64,000 bases of DNA, from positions 1,472,174 through 1,536,173 of the forward strand of contig CM074817.1 in the NCBI GenBank assembly GCA_037447605.1, written 5' to 3'. Under the pieces are notes generated by a model. The model did no database searches. It was not told the origin of the DNA and worked only from the letters and a program-made list of their open reading frames with translations. The stretch is from Zygnema circumcarinatum. Lineage: Eukaryota; Streptophyta; Zygnematophyceae; Zygnematales; Zygnemataceae. Below are positions 23,415 through 35,883 of the stretch, piece by piece; position 1 is the first letter of the stretch; every line of letters starts with the position of its first letter. A program made the position numbers and the translations under genes.

Positions 23415-26400
23415 TCTCTCTCTCACTCTCTCTTTCTCTCAGTACGTACCGCCGGCTGTGGAGCACTCTGGAAAGGTGCGTCATCAAAAAAGTCAGTGCT
23501 TGTAAGTGGTGCTGGAGGAGGTGGAGCCTTTGCATTTGGGGCCGAAGAGAAGAAGTTCTCCTGCTTTGGTAGGGGAGCTGGTACAGCTGCTGCTGGAGGT
23601 GGTTGTGCTGAAAATGCTGCTTGCAAATGGGGAGAAACAAACACGTTACTTTTTTAGCCAGTAGTCATCTGCCAAAAGCACTTACATGATCAACTACACT
23701 TCCAAACGACTCGCGGATTTAAGCCCAGCGGCTATAGCCAAGGGAGTCACATTTGAAGCTCAGTCTTGTGGTCTCAATCGTTTGCAAATCGCAGAGCAAT
23801 ATTGAACCTACGAAAACACACATCATTCTAGACGATTGAAGACTAGAAAAATTCCATGAACACACTATTTGACATCTCCTGGTATGTCTTATACATTCTT
23901 TTAATGAATAACACTGGCCATTAGAGAGCGGTCTCATCAAGGTTAATAATAACGCGAGGCTTATAATCATACAGGAGGATGCCGCTCCACGAGGATCGAA
24001 GTCATCAAAATCGTCATCAGCTTGTACGGCCTGCTTCCTCTCTGTCCAAGCTTGTTGCTTACGTCCCACAGCAGCCGAGATGCCTCCTGCCTCCACTCTG
24101 CGTTAGAAGCAATATCACAGGTATATCTTAATTTTATTCGTATTTTAATCGCATGAGTCAGGTCCCAGAACCAATAACATTTTCAATTGGACAAGGTTAT
24201 CGTCGATATGACACTCCAGTCTCAATTGAGTAAATTATAAAGATGGCAAAATCGTTGTATCTCATGTATGTAGTCACAACAAAACATAGATTCACTACTT
24301 CCTTCAAGTTTGTTTGAATCATGGCAAAAGTGGATGCATTTGAAGCTCAACAAACCTGTCATAGTCTCCGGAATTATCCTTTGGCTCATCGTCCCTGAAA
24401 AGCATCAAGCAGTCCAAACCCCTCTGTCAATTACGCCAAAACTATTTATGATGTTGCAATGAGAACAAACTTATGGAGAATCAGACGCATCCACAAAATG
24501 GGCTATTGCCAGAGGCAAACGATAGGTATAAAATAAGTAGTCAGAAAAGAAAAATTAGCCATAAAACTGCAGGCGTTCAGTATGGACCAAAGATAATCTA
24601 AGACTAGATGAATTCAGCAGACCTGACTGACTGGCCAATGAAGATTCTCCAATCAAAACAAACATTCCAATTCGACCGAAAGAAGTTTTCAATCTCAAGC
24701 TTCACACAACTGGTTGTAGATTCAAAAAGTTTGACCCCTCTACGATGACAAATCTCCAAGACAAAGGGGAAAGAAGAAGAATGGTTTTGCTTAGAAATTT
24801 CAAGTACCTGGTAGACGAGAAGCCTTCCTGTTCATAACGATCCCTTCTAGAGTAAGGGCTGCTTCCGTTGTAGTCATTGCCACCTTTGCTACGAGCCCCA
24901 TCATAGCCGTCACCCATGCCATCGTCGTATCGGTCATACTTGTCCCTTCCACTATTTCGTTCAGCTCCTGAATCACTGTACTTGTCCCCATAACCGCTTC
25001 CCCCATATGGGTCCTGTCTGTTACTTCCATAATTGTCCAAACCATCCTTGCTTCCTCCGTACTTGTCGTCATCATATCGATCAGATCCATGAGAACCGAA
25101 TGATGATGAAGACTTGTAACCGCTTGAAGAAATTCCCCGATACCTGCGTTATTCCCAAATTACAGAAAATGCTTTCATACAAGGGTAAAGAAACCCTTGG
25201 AGGCCAACATAACCTGCATCTGTAGACTATTCTGAGGACTCCCAGACCTCCATGCTAACTGGCTAACATTGACGTCAGCAAATGCTTCATGAGGCTGCTA
25301 GACTGAGCTATCACAACCAAACTCACCCGTCAACCGACACAAAGAATGAAAATGAGTGGGCGAATTTCATGATTTGAAAGGGGGTATGGTTCTGAGTTTG
25401 CATTTCTAGCCGCATTTTACGTTTTGCCTTTTTCTACTTTTTTCTATAACTGCACTCATGAGGGTGAGAGAAGATGTTCCAATCTCGTGCACAGAACTTA
25501 CTTATCCTTGTTGCTTTGGGCTTTCTGCCGAACTTCTTTGATCTTGTCACTGTCCTTGATCAGACCCAGAAGGGTTTCTGCCTTTTTTCGAACGTTAATG
25601 CCCGAATCCTTGCCATTGGGTTCAATGAACTGGAAGTTCAAGAGAGCCTGTGTACAACACAAAAGGCCATGTAGCTTTAACATTTAATGGCTACCTACCC
25701 ATGAGACCAACTGCTCCGAATGCATTGGATATGAGGCAAAGGAATGATGCTGACTTGGGATGTGGCCATTACTCACCTTGATCTGGAAAGAATGCTCACG
25801 CAATTCATCTATCACTCGCTCAGATCCATGAGCGACCAGAAATTCCATCACCGTCAAGGACTGGATATGACAGTAAGAAAATGTTAGAACTGGGACAAGA
25901 CAACATGGAATAAATGAAGAGGCAGCCTAACATTCATTCAATCGAGCACATGATGCACCCTATCTAGAAATCAGTTTCAACATAAGAAAAAAAGCCTTTA
26001 AAACAGCATCCTCACTTGAAGGACTTGCAATGGTCCCTTTAGGGAACTGCCTTCTAGAATTCACCTTATACACATGACGCCAGTTCTTGCCGGAGTCTTG
26101 GAGACGTTTCCACAAAACGGCCATGATCATCTGAAATTCCGTGCTGTTGCAACAGAACAGAAACCAGAAACAAAAGAACCAAGTTTACTACGGATCATCA
26201 ATATAAAGCGTTTTAATCGCTCCACATTCGAAGGTTGATCCATTCCATCATGGATAGGGAAGCGGATGAAAAATCAAAACCTTTGACAGAGGCCGTTGGA
26301 TTCACACAACATATTTGGAGAAAAAATGCAGCGATAATAACCTGACTCTAAGCACTTGCAACTATAAGGATCAAAATCACTCCAGAAAGCATAGTTTCGG

Positions 26401-27659
26401 GGGAAAACGCCTACTAAGTGCGAGTGGACTGGGCCAGTTCGGTCATTAAGCTGCCGTGGGGACCCCACGGCTCGTTGCTTGTGGCATCAAGAGTCTGTGA
26501 AAAGGCAGCCACCCAAGTCCCTTTGTCAAAAGAAAGGCATGCGGGGTGGACCAACCACTGAACCTCAACAATCGTCTGAAATTATTCAAAAAAACAACTG
26601 TAATGTACATCAGAAACAACTCGAAATGATATGGGGAAAAGCTAGTACCTTTTGCTCAATCTCTGGTACCTTCAAAATAGTCTTATTAACTTCCCTTTTT
26701 CTGCACAGAAAAAGCGAGAGAGCGCCTTCAGTGTGACAAAGAAGGAGAACTGTTAGATTGCCCTAAAAGAACTCAATGTTAGCAATGCTGAAAGACTTAC
26801 CATCAATTTTAATCTCTAACCAAGAGATCAGCAAAAAAAAACTACATCCCCTTGAAAAAGTTGGTTGATTTAAAACATTTGAAAAGGGTTAAGGGCGGTA
26901 AACTTCGTGACAGAAATAACAGGGGAAGAAAAGGGCGGTGGCCAAGACTGATGCAGTAGGAGCGATCTAGCATAAAGAGAAAAGTTGTTGAACCTGCCAC
27001 TTCAGCACTTTTTAAGTTTTGCTTTCTAAGAAAAGAGACCTACTACAGGAGGGCATCTGCCTCTTCAGCATCTTACGGTTTGCTTTCTGTAAAAGAGACC
27101 TACGAAAGAAAGAAAAACCTCTAAAAAGAGGTGCTCGGAACGATATTTGCAATTGTCAAAATCATCACGGAGCAAAAATGCAGCGAAATAGATCCCCACA
27201 TTGAAGCGAGCGTCAAACAGACAATCTTTATGATCCCATGCTGTGAGTCCAATCCAAAGCGTCACAGCATCACCTCGACGACCAGATGAAAAACAGCATT
27301 CGTGGTCGTCCAGGCCAATAGCTACAATAGCAGCTGCTGCCGAACCGAAAATCAAACGGTCTCAGGTCTTTGCACTTAGCATCAAGAGACCCTTTTGAAC
27401 ATACCTCTAATCTCAAGGTGTTCCTGGAACACTTGTAACTCGATGGATCCGACTGTGGAGTAGACTTCTATAAGCATGAGACTTTCCAGAATAAAAAATG
27501 ATAGTTTACCTTTCAAATGATCCGCCTTTATTCGAACCAAAAGAAGCAGAATCAAAAGAAAAAGAAAAGAACCAGGAAATAAAGAGCTCCCGGCGAGAAA
27601 AAAACTCACATGTCTCGCACAGTCTGCGAAAGAACTTTAGTGAAATCCGCCATCGACAT
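21923..27659 (-). CDS. Epsin (ENTH-domain clathrin adaptor)
   Basis: Twelve exons, minus strand: 27659-27610, 26700-26649, 26494-26415, 26143-26065, 25860-25777, 25647-25502, 25143-24808, 24394-24356, 24097-23973, 23619-23450, 23103-22650, 22410-21923. Phases agree and give 700 residues. The ENTH domain occupies residues ~1-145 ([84 protein letters not shown]). This fold binds phosphoinositides. A Tyr/Asp/Gly/Ser-rich region follows, then the plant-epsin acidic motif [15 protein letters not shown] and SFDPFG (clathrin/AP-binding type), a Pro/Ala/Thr-rich linker and a Met-Gly repeat tail. Expected role: clathrin-coated vesicle formation at the TGN, vacuolar route or plasma membrane. The first intron is the longest (909 nt). 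A second ATG at 27653 is an alternative start. Confidence 0.93.
23361..23440. repeat. (TC)n microsatellite in epsin intron
   Basis: About 80 bp of almost perfect TC dinucleotides on plus, immediately downstream (in sense direction) of the donor of epsin exon 10 at 23450. In the transcript it is a GA-rich start of the intron. Confidence 0.95.
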
Positions 27660-28126
27660 GGTGACGAGCTCCAAATGCCGCCTAACTGCCTGGTCTGGCA
27701 AGCCCTCCTACCTCCCTCCCCACTCGTCCGCTTCCTCCTATCCTCCAGCCGAGACCTCTCCTCTCTCCTCCCCTTTCTCCTCCTCTCTCTCCTCCTCTCT
27801 CTCTCTCCTCCCCTCCTCTTCTCCCTCCCTCCCGCTCTCCCGCCCTCCCCCAGCTGTCAGCGCGCCCCTGTAGGAGCCCTGGCAGCCATAGCAGGCGGGG
27901 GCGGAACGGCCTCCCTCGCTCGCACGTGCGAGCTGGCGCCCGACCGGTCCACTGCGGGCCAAACGTTTCAAGGTGCGGGCAGCGCTCTTGGGACATTTTG
28001 AGGTCTGCCCGCAATGTGCGGTCAGAGGGCGAACCATTTGATACCGCTTGTGGATGGGGGTGCCATGAAACGTGGCATGGACAACAACAACATTGAGAAT
28101 CACGAGTGGTTTATGAGAGAGGGCAA

Positions 28127-28172
<46 letters not shown>

Positions 28173-29023
28173 GCGATGGCGAGGGCATCAAAGGGCTTGT
28201 GCAAGGACTCTATGAGACTGCGAGTTGAGGAGAGAACCATCTGGTAGGGGCTGCTGCAAGTCGACGCTTTTTCTAGATTGTAAATCGACAGCTGGCCTGC
28301 AAAAGAGACATACGACCCTCAACATTTTTCATGTTCATCATGCGGACGTAATCTGAACTATTGCATGAAGGTAGAGACCAGCCCGCCACATAACTCTCTT
28401 CCGAGCACAACTGTCTTGAACAGAGTAAGCTGAGAAGGGTTCGTGTTAATCTAACTTGAGTTTGCGCTTGCAACTCCCAACACCCTGCCACCCTTATTTC
28501 AAAATGATTCACATAGCGGAAAATGGCGTTGATCTCATGATGGTCTTGTGCATGAATTGTCCATTATGTGCCTCGTTTGGAATTGATGGGGAGCCCGAGT
28601 CAGAAGTTATAGTAAAGTATGTCCGATGGAATGTTGAGCGTAGAAGGCTTGAGGATCTCGGGATTTGGGACCGCAATCAGGATGATGCCATGTTTGTACC
28701 TTGAAATTCGTAATTGTTTGTTTACTCTAGCGAAGGTGGAAAAAAGGTTGTGTTGGGAAAAGCCCAAGTCGCAGCATGCATTGGAATGCGAGCCATAAAG
28801 AACGGCCCGCGGCGAGCGCAGCGCTGGGCAGTGCCCGCCCGCCCGTGGGCCCGTGGGCGCGTGGGAGGGGGACGCGTGCGAGCGCGAGTGGAAATGTTTC
28901 ATCGTCCGAAGAGCCAAGCCGTTCATTTCTAGGGGTACGTTTCTGCCCGTTTTTCAAAATTCAAAAAAAAATTGATATGAATTTAAAGTTATATAGTATT
29001 TAGACGAATACACCACCCATCAT
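27660..29023. other. Epsin promoter and spacer to tRNA-Tyr
   Basis: Position 27735-27850 is C/T-rich on plus, so GA-rich on the epsin sense strand. A (ATGGGC)n run lies at 28128-28173. Open frames at 28014-28247 and 28456-28704 (plus, 77 and 82 codons) resemble nothing known. Position 28800-28880 is GC-rich with repeated CCCGTGGGC-like words. Confidence 0.4.
28128..28173 (+). repeat. (ATGGGC)n hexamer run
   Basis: Seven to eight tandem ATGGGC hexamers, grading into ATGGCG. The same hexamer, in the opposite orientation, codes for the Met-Gly tail of the epsin at 22131-22180. Confidence 0.9.
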
Positions 29024-29107
29024 CCGACCATAGCTCAGTTGGTAGAGCGGAGGACTGTAGTGTAAACCGCCATCCTTAGGTCACTGGTTCGAATCCGGTT
29101 GGTCGGA
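29024..29107 (+). tRNA. tRNA-Tyr (GUA) with 11-nt intron
   Basis: The acceptor stem CCGACCA (29024-29030) pairs with TGGTCGG (29100-29106), followed by discriminator A. The D-arm is TAGCTCAGTTGGTAGAGC, with box-A-like sequence. Anticodon GTA is at 29057-29059. The T-arm GGTTCGAATCC (box B) is intact. An 11-nt intron (29061-29071, TGTAAACCGCC) sits one base 3' of the anticodon, the canonical place for eukaryotic tRNA-Tyr introns. Mature length is 73 nt plus CCA, which is not encoded. Confidence 0.96.
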
Positions 29108-29119
29108 CACCGTCACTGC

Positions 29120-29128
29120 TTTTGTTTT
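29120..29128 (+). terminator. Pol III T-run terminator
   Basis: TTTTGTTTT begins 13 bases after the tRNA-Tyr 3' end, a normal RNA polymerase III terminator position. Confidence 0.75.
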
Positions 29129-29804
29129 GTAACGGGTGGTAGGCTGCTCAGAGCACGGTTTAGCAATTATAACCTATGCTTCCGGCGAGACTCCCTTTGT
29201 TGAGTTTCAGAACGCATACGGTAGTAGCGAAGTCGATTTCAACCAGGATATGAGAAATCAATTTGCCGACATGTAGCTCAGCGGACATTCTATAGTGCAA
29301 AGTGGGCTTCTACGGAAATGTTACGATTGGTGAGAGCTTTTTTTTGTTTTTTTCTTCTGATTGGCCGTAGATTAGGTTGAAAAGCATGAGTTATTTCTCC
29401 AATGATCTGCTAGGCAACTATGTGGTTCAGAAGGAGCCGAGCCAAACAAAGCACTGAACACTGGTACACTCGAAGACAAGAAATCTAATGCGGGATTGGC
29501 ATAGTCATATTCAAAGTTTACTCAAATTTCTTTAGCCTTAGTCTTGTTTGTCATTATTGAAGTTCCAAATCTGAGTCTGTCCATCTCTTGAAATTGCTCT
29601 ACTCGCAGTCAACCCATACACGGAGGCAACACTCCGACTTGTTTTGTTACTTCTCACATGCAGCTATCAGGGACATGAGACACATCAGCACTAGGATGAG
29701 CTTTGCCACAACCATAGACTCAAATGTATCCCTCTGATTGTGAGATACAATCCAAAGTCAGAACACCACCGGCACAGGTTGTGCCACTTTCTGCACAGCT
29801 CTGT
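29129..29804. other. Spacer between tRNA-Tyr and coilin 3' end
   Basis: Should contain the coilin 3' UTR. I see no coding frame with family resemblance. A short D-arm-like word near 29272-29284 has no T-arm and is not called as a tRNA. Confidence 0.4.
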
Positions 29805-32800
29805 CTACCGCTCCTCTCCAGTTTGGAAGCCTTCAGCTCTCAATAGAGCCAAAGTTGGACCCATGGCTGCTGCTCGAATCGCCCTTGATGAGCTCCCCAT
29901 AGGCCCTGTTCTGGTCTTCCTGCCGCTGCCACTCGCCACTGACTTAACATTCGATGGAGAATTGTGATTGTCAGAGACACCTTTGCCGGAATCTGCAGGA
30001 CTTCCATTCATACTTAGGATACCTGCCTTCCCTGCTGCAAGCTCTGCACGTTTCCTTTCCAGATCGCGAGAGAGATCAGCCCACAGTTGCCACGGGGAGG
30101 CCACCTTTTCTCCGTTTGCTTCATTACCGGCACCTACTTTTTTCACCTTTTCCAGAGTATCTCCATTCGGCGTAGTCTCTGAAGCTGTTTCCCTACCCTT
30201 GCTTATATGGTGGACTCCATTATCAAGTTCATTATTGCCGACATCTGCCTTTGCTCCAGATTCAGCGAGCGATGGAGTTTTCACTGATGCATCCATAGTA
30301 AGCTCGTCCATGATCCCCCCTTCCTTCACTGCTAATTGTATTCCCAATGGAGTGTTGGGAGGTGTCTGAGTTGGACGTGCTAGCAAAGAGAAATTTGGCG
30401 GGCAGGGTAAACCCGAAACATCCAAACTCAAGCGTCTATCAGGGTCCTGCTCTGATTGGACAGGGCTTTGGGAGTCACCGTCTAGGGGTGCTACACCTTC
30501 GGTCTCTCCCTCTCCTACTCTCTCGACCTCGGGGAAAGCTTTCTCTCCTTCTAAAAGCAGATCGACTGCCTCTTGAGCACAATTCTCCGGCACATAGTCT
30601 ACAGCAGATACGACACGGGCATCAACCAACGAGGAAAGTTCAATCTGCAAAGAAAAGAAACCAGTAAACAAGCCATTGGCTGTGATTAGCGTCTCGTAGT
30701 GGCCAATAATCTGCAACTCGCTTAGACCTCTCAGCAGGAAGACAAAGCTTTACCTCCAGGAAACTGATCGGGGTCCTCTTGCTTCTTCACTAAAGTAGGG
30801 AAAGTTAAGGGGAAACGATCCAAAGGAGAATCGACTCTCATATCACGGCAACAATATTCGCAGTTTTTTTTTTTCACACGCAACCTCAATAACTTGCTTA
30901 TAACTGCTAGTTCTCAAGCTGAAGTCGACTGTTAAAATTCCTAACGCTGATTGTAAACCTCTGCACACTTCAAGTTAAAGAGCTGGCCCATATCCGACTG
31001 CAAACCAAAAAAGCGCACCTCAAGAGTGCCATCCTCTTGGTAAGGTGTCGGGTAAGCCGACGCTCCTACTTCCTCGTCCATTTCCCTATCGATATGACTT
31101 GCAATCTTCACTCCATCCTTGGAACTTAAGGGTGCCCCAAGTCCTCCCGTTGGAATGATTGTCACGTATCCGGAAGAGGAGTCATAGGTGACCACACGTC
31201 CTTCCTGTGCAGGCCAAACAGAGAGAAGAGAGAGAGGAGGAGAGGAGAGGAGGAGAGGAGTTTCTGTAAGAACATCAACCCAGTCCGGAAAGAGGCTGAG
31301 TTGCAAGTACTTATGCTAGCAAACAGTATGTGTCCCATTCATGATCTCTTAGAATCTCACTATCTACCACAGTCACACGAAAAGGAGGCGGATGACTTCC
31401 AGCACGTAAAGGTGAATTGTACCCGGAAGGAGGACAACTCCGGCTCCCACGATGGGGTGAGCTCAACCAGTCGATATGCCAGCACCTCGTTTTCCTGCTC
31501 TCCCAGCACCATCCATTCAAGCACGTTATGCTTTACAGGCAAGCAGACAATATCATAAGACAGAATAAGCCGGCAAAGGTCTATGCCAGCTACATTGCAT
31601 GTCACATACATGAACAAAGCCTGCATGCTCAAGCAAGGAGGTTCAAATTCGAGGAGTTCTTTATTGCCAGTTCTCCTAACCCTGCTACAAGCCTCACCAT
31701 GGTAAGGTTTCAGAGGATCAGCAATGCACCTTTGGAGGGCCTGAAAGTGCCGGCAAAGAGTCGTAATCCTGCTCCACCTCCACTTGCTTTGTTGAATCCA
31801 TCTCTTCTTGCTCTTGCCTCCTGTCAGCCATCGGCCACCTCTGATTGTAACTGCCCCCATCGGCTTCTTGCCTTCGCTGGAAACCATTCCTGTCCTTTTG
31901 TTGACCCCACGACTGGCCATGTCGCTTGCTGGCAATTGAGCCGAGGTTCAGAACAGGCTGCAAGAACATGGAGATGGTCCAAGTCTAACTATCAATAATT
32001 CTAAATCTCTGTAACATGTATATATCTTTTGGCATTGGAGTGCAAAAAGGAGTTGAAGCAGACAGCTATTCACGAGCAAGAGACTCCTTTCTTTGTCATT
32101 TGCTCACCGTGACAGCTGTCACCACCACAGGTTCCTCATCTGTCCAGCCACACCATTGGCACATGCCCGATCATCATTATTTCCCTACCATTCTACAATT
32201 AGGCCCATATGAAGTACAAAAACTTCCAAAGCAATCTCTCCAAAAGTAGGAACGGACAGATCAACGAAGGAACAATATTTGCCAGGTAATGTTATCAAAG
32301 AAGTCCGACAGCTGCCTTCAAAAAAAAAAAGATCAAAGTGTTGGAAGAAAACCACTCACTCACCTCCTTCCCCAAACCTAATGTGGCCCTTCGCCATCGC
32401 ATGGATAGCGGTTGTTTCACTCGAAGGGGATGGCTTTTCTTTCTTGGGAACCTCTTGGTTGTCCTCTACCTGCAGTTTCCATCGTCTCCCAATCGTAAGC
32501 TTAAACAATCACTTAAAGAGTCTTCAATGGAAGCCCAAGCAAATTCGCTGCACTGATCAATGACGGACAAAACAAAACATGAGTCACCTAACGTATCCCT
32601 CCCTCCCTACCTTAGGAGGGTATCCCTTTCCTGATGAAGACTTTCTGATGCAACTTACTGCCTCAATCTGACATTTCTTGGCCCAAAATTTGACTTTAAC
32701 TGCTGAACTGCATGCTGCAACGTGTAAATCAACGTTGAAAAGGGGATGACTGATAAGAATTCCGAATACATGGGGCATTGAGCTTTTGCTCAGGTTGGTT

Positions 32801-35554
32801 AGGAGTGTCCTTTTTAAGCCCTCTACATAAAAGGAAAGAATAAGAGCACGAGAGGAGAAGAAGCAATCCTGCCACTCCGTGTGCTCACCTCTACAGCCAT
32901 TTCTTGGGTTTTTAGCCAGAGCTTTTTCGCCTTCTTTCGTCGAGCACTTCTACTTGGCCCCTACAATCCCTCCCCCATTCGTCACGTTCAATATCAGTGG
33001 CCTCACACAGAAGCCACCAAACGGCAATCCTAGTCGTAAAAAACCCCTCAAAAGAGGTGCATTTGAGTCAGTCCTGTGTGTCAGGGCCTACCACACAGGC
33101 TGATGACTATTTCACGGTGATAAAAAAAACTGTCAATTTGAGAGCCTCCAGGGTGAGTGTGAGGTGTTCCAATTAAATTGACACTGCGAGACATGAGATT
33201 GGTGACTTAATTCGATTCATGAGAGGTACAAGTGCTTGGTTCACACATACCTCTTTTTGCAGTTTCTCGGCGGTGTCCTTAGAGATTCGGTTACTGCCTT
33301 CAGGAGTCAACATATTCTCCTTCCTGTTGCCCAGTACAAAAGGTACATGTTGACTGTGGTAAGTAATAAGAAGTCGAAAAGTGGTGAAGACATAAGTCCT
33401 ATATAGATCGGTGCCAGTTTCAAGCTCCCAACATGATCTCCTATGCCAGCATCAGAGACTCAGCGACTTAATGCAAGTGCACGCTTCCAATTCTGAGAAA
33501 ATCGTTCCAATATTATAGTACTCGTATCTTGACCAGACAACAAAACTTAAGCCGGTGCTAAAGCCATGCTCTCACCCTCACCTCTTTGGTGCAGAGCTCT
33601 CCTTCACCATGGCCACGTCCTCTTCGCTAGATTCCACCTCCAAAGGCATCCCTGACTCGCCCTCAATTCCTTCCTTCAAATCCCTCTTTGAAACTAATAC
33701 AGCTGCAGTCTCTTTCAACTCCTCCCTCCCATTCGAACATTCACCCGACATTGGCCAATCAATTTCCACATGTTCGCCATCTCCTGCATCTCCGGAATTA
33801 TTTTCCTTTCCAAACGATGCAGTCAATCTTGTACGGTTCTTTTGCTTCTGCACATGGCTTTCTTCAGGAGTTCGCTGCGTTTTGATCTTCTTCGGTTCCT
33901 TTGGAGTCATTTTCTTGCCGGTTCCTTGTTTTTTTTGACATAAACCATCGCCATCTTGAGGATTTTCAAGAGTAGAAGCATGAACAATCTTTTGTGCTTT
34001 CTTTTTTCCTCTAACTGCTGAGCCACTCACATCCTGTTTCACAAATTTCCGCTTTTTTCCTTGAACTTGCTCACCTTTCGCCACTTCAAGTGCCCTATGG
34101 TCTAACTTCCCCTCGTCTCTAACGGCATCGTTCATATTCGCATTCTCCTCACGACGAAGGGCAAGGCTCCTTCTCTCAGCTGGTTTCCTATTCTCAGTTT
34201 CTTGACCTTGTCCTTCACTATGACTCCTTCGCAATAAATCACTCTCTCGTCTCCATTCTAGTAACCCACCCATACCATCCGCTTTTTCTTTAATACCATC
34301 AGCATCAAGCTCGCTGTCCTCTTCTTCCTCCTCAATTGGGGGAGGCAGAGGGACGGCTAATGGGGAATCTTCGCCTGCAGGCCATCCATTCTCCAATGCT
34401 CTGCTTCTTGCATTGTCGCTTGGCTCCAAATATCTAGGCACCTCTCCGCCCGTAAGTTCTTCAAATGGCCCTTCTTTTATTGACCGTTTAAAGATCCTGC
34501 CATGTCTCAAGGGAGTTGATGCCAATTAGCTATTGACATGCGAAAGTGCTTGAAGTTAAGATAATTTGCACTTGATTGCCTTTCAAGGCGCCCAGCCTGT
34601 AGCTACGACAAGTATTCCTCTCCCACAAGCTTCGTGCTGCGACTCAAGAGTTCAAGGATATAAACTTGGATCACTGGTAGACGGAGAACAAGAACAAGAA
34701 CAAGTTCTGGTGGGGGACATGTTGCATCTCTTATTGCACCTTAGATTCAGGAAGAGCTCCCTGCCAGAAGTCTGACAAGAAGTATGGACAAGAAAAATGC
34801 CAGAATGTGCTTCAGGAATGTTTTTCATCTCAAAGGCCTTTTCTTTACCTGATGGTGTCATCCTCGCGAACGAGCGAAAGTGGCTGGGATGGAGGAAGCG
34901 AAAAACCGCCTACCTGGAATTCAACCAACGAAAAGCCGTACTAAAACTGAGGCTATCAATAAAGACATTCTTGAAACGGTATAGCAGACATCATAACAAA
35001 GTCGATTCTCAACAAAAGTTGATGAGTTCGGCAGTTCTGAGTACCCATTTCAGCTCTGCTGAACACTGCCGTTATCATACGTCCAATAATTACTTAGAAT
35101 TCGCTTTCAAACAGAAAGCATATTCAAAAAGCAATTGACAAGTAGTGGTGTACGTTTTTAAACGATACATACTTGGATTAGATTAAAAGCAAGCTCTAAG
35201 GTGAGCGAACCCATTGGAAAGCTGGTAGGTCATTAGGTTGGAGGAAATAAAAAAAGGGTGCTAAAAACAATCCGCAAATGCCTACACTTTTGATTCACTA
35301 CACAGGGAAAACAAAATAGCCGTCAAAGGAGAGGAGAGTCCAGCACGAAATTCTACCTGCAAAAGTATACCATCAGGGCATGAATGATGCAGGTGGAAAG
35401 ATGATATCAAGTGTGCTTCAAAGTCGGAGATACTAGGCTCGTTTATGGGCAACTGAAACCAGCATTTGGAAAGGCCCTGTTTCCGGAGCTCTGAAGGAAG
35501 AATTCCAGGTGGGTGAAACACTAGCTTCACTCGGATTGCCAGTTGGTCGGTCAT
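29805..35554 (-). CDS. COIL: Coilin (Cajal-body scaffold), plant type
   Basis: Eleven exons, minus strand: 35554-35357, 34913-34849, 34496-33582, 33323-33251, 32960-32889, 32469-32364, 32139-32108, 31957-31730, 31494-31423, 31204-31019, 30644-29805. Phases agree; 928 residues. Residues 1-90 match the coilin N-terminal self-association fold (IRVKLVFHPPGILPSELRKQ, GGFSLPPSQPLSLVREDDTI). A long Lys/Glu-rich disordered middle follows. Then come the plant coilin marker SRSARRKKAKKLW, GHIRFGE, an Arg/Gln-rich stretch, DYDSLPALSGPPK, and the C-terminal Tudor-like domain (VLAYRLVELTPSWEPELSSF, GRVVTYDSSSGYVTIIP, YQEDGTLEIELSSLVDARVV). The ~230 residues after it are Ser/Asn-rich with a basic SGSGRKTRTG end. 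Coilin organises Cajal bodies and snRNP/snoRNP maturation. It is longer than I recall for Arabidopsis coilin (~600 aa), through the middle and tail. Confidence 0.92.
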
Positions 35555-35883
35555 GCCTGAAGCTGTGCCAGATACTTTCCGGAAGGTCGGAAGCAACCCT
35601 AATCGGCAAGCGCAGGCGAGCAATATGTGCAGTGTTTCTGGATGAGCCGAACGAACGAGGCGCAAAAAAGAGACGGCGGGGGAAGGACGTTTTAATCTGC
35701 TTCGCTTCGCTTTGAAGGTGATCTCTCGGAAGCAGAGAGGCTTTGACAACTTTTGCACTGTTTTATATTTTCTATGAGCAGCTCTTGAATAGAGCCCGGA
35801 GAAGAGCAGCTTTCCGATTAAGCAGGAGCAGTAGTGCTGCTGGAAGTGCCGGGCGTCCCTTCCATGGATGAGAGCTTCATTCC
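35555..35883. promoter_or_regulatory. Bidirectional promoter region coilin / SUV2-like
   Basis: Only 329 bp separate the start codons of coilin (-) and the SUV2-like gene (+), so both 5' UTRs and both core promoters must share this stretch. No TATA box is obvious. Confidence 0.65.

Noticed and set aside
29272-29284. tRNA-like D-arm word downstream of tRNA-Tyr
   Set aside because: No matching T-arm, acceptor stem or anticodon arm nearby; chance or a very old fragment.
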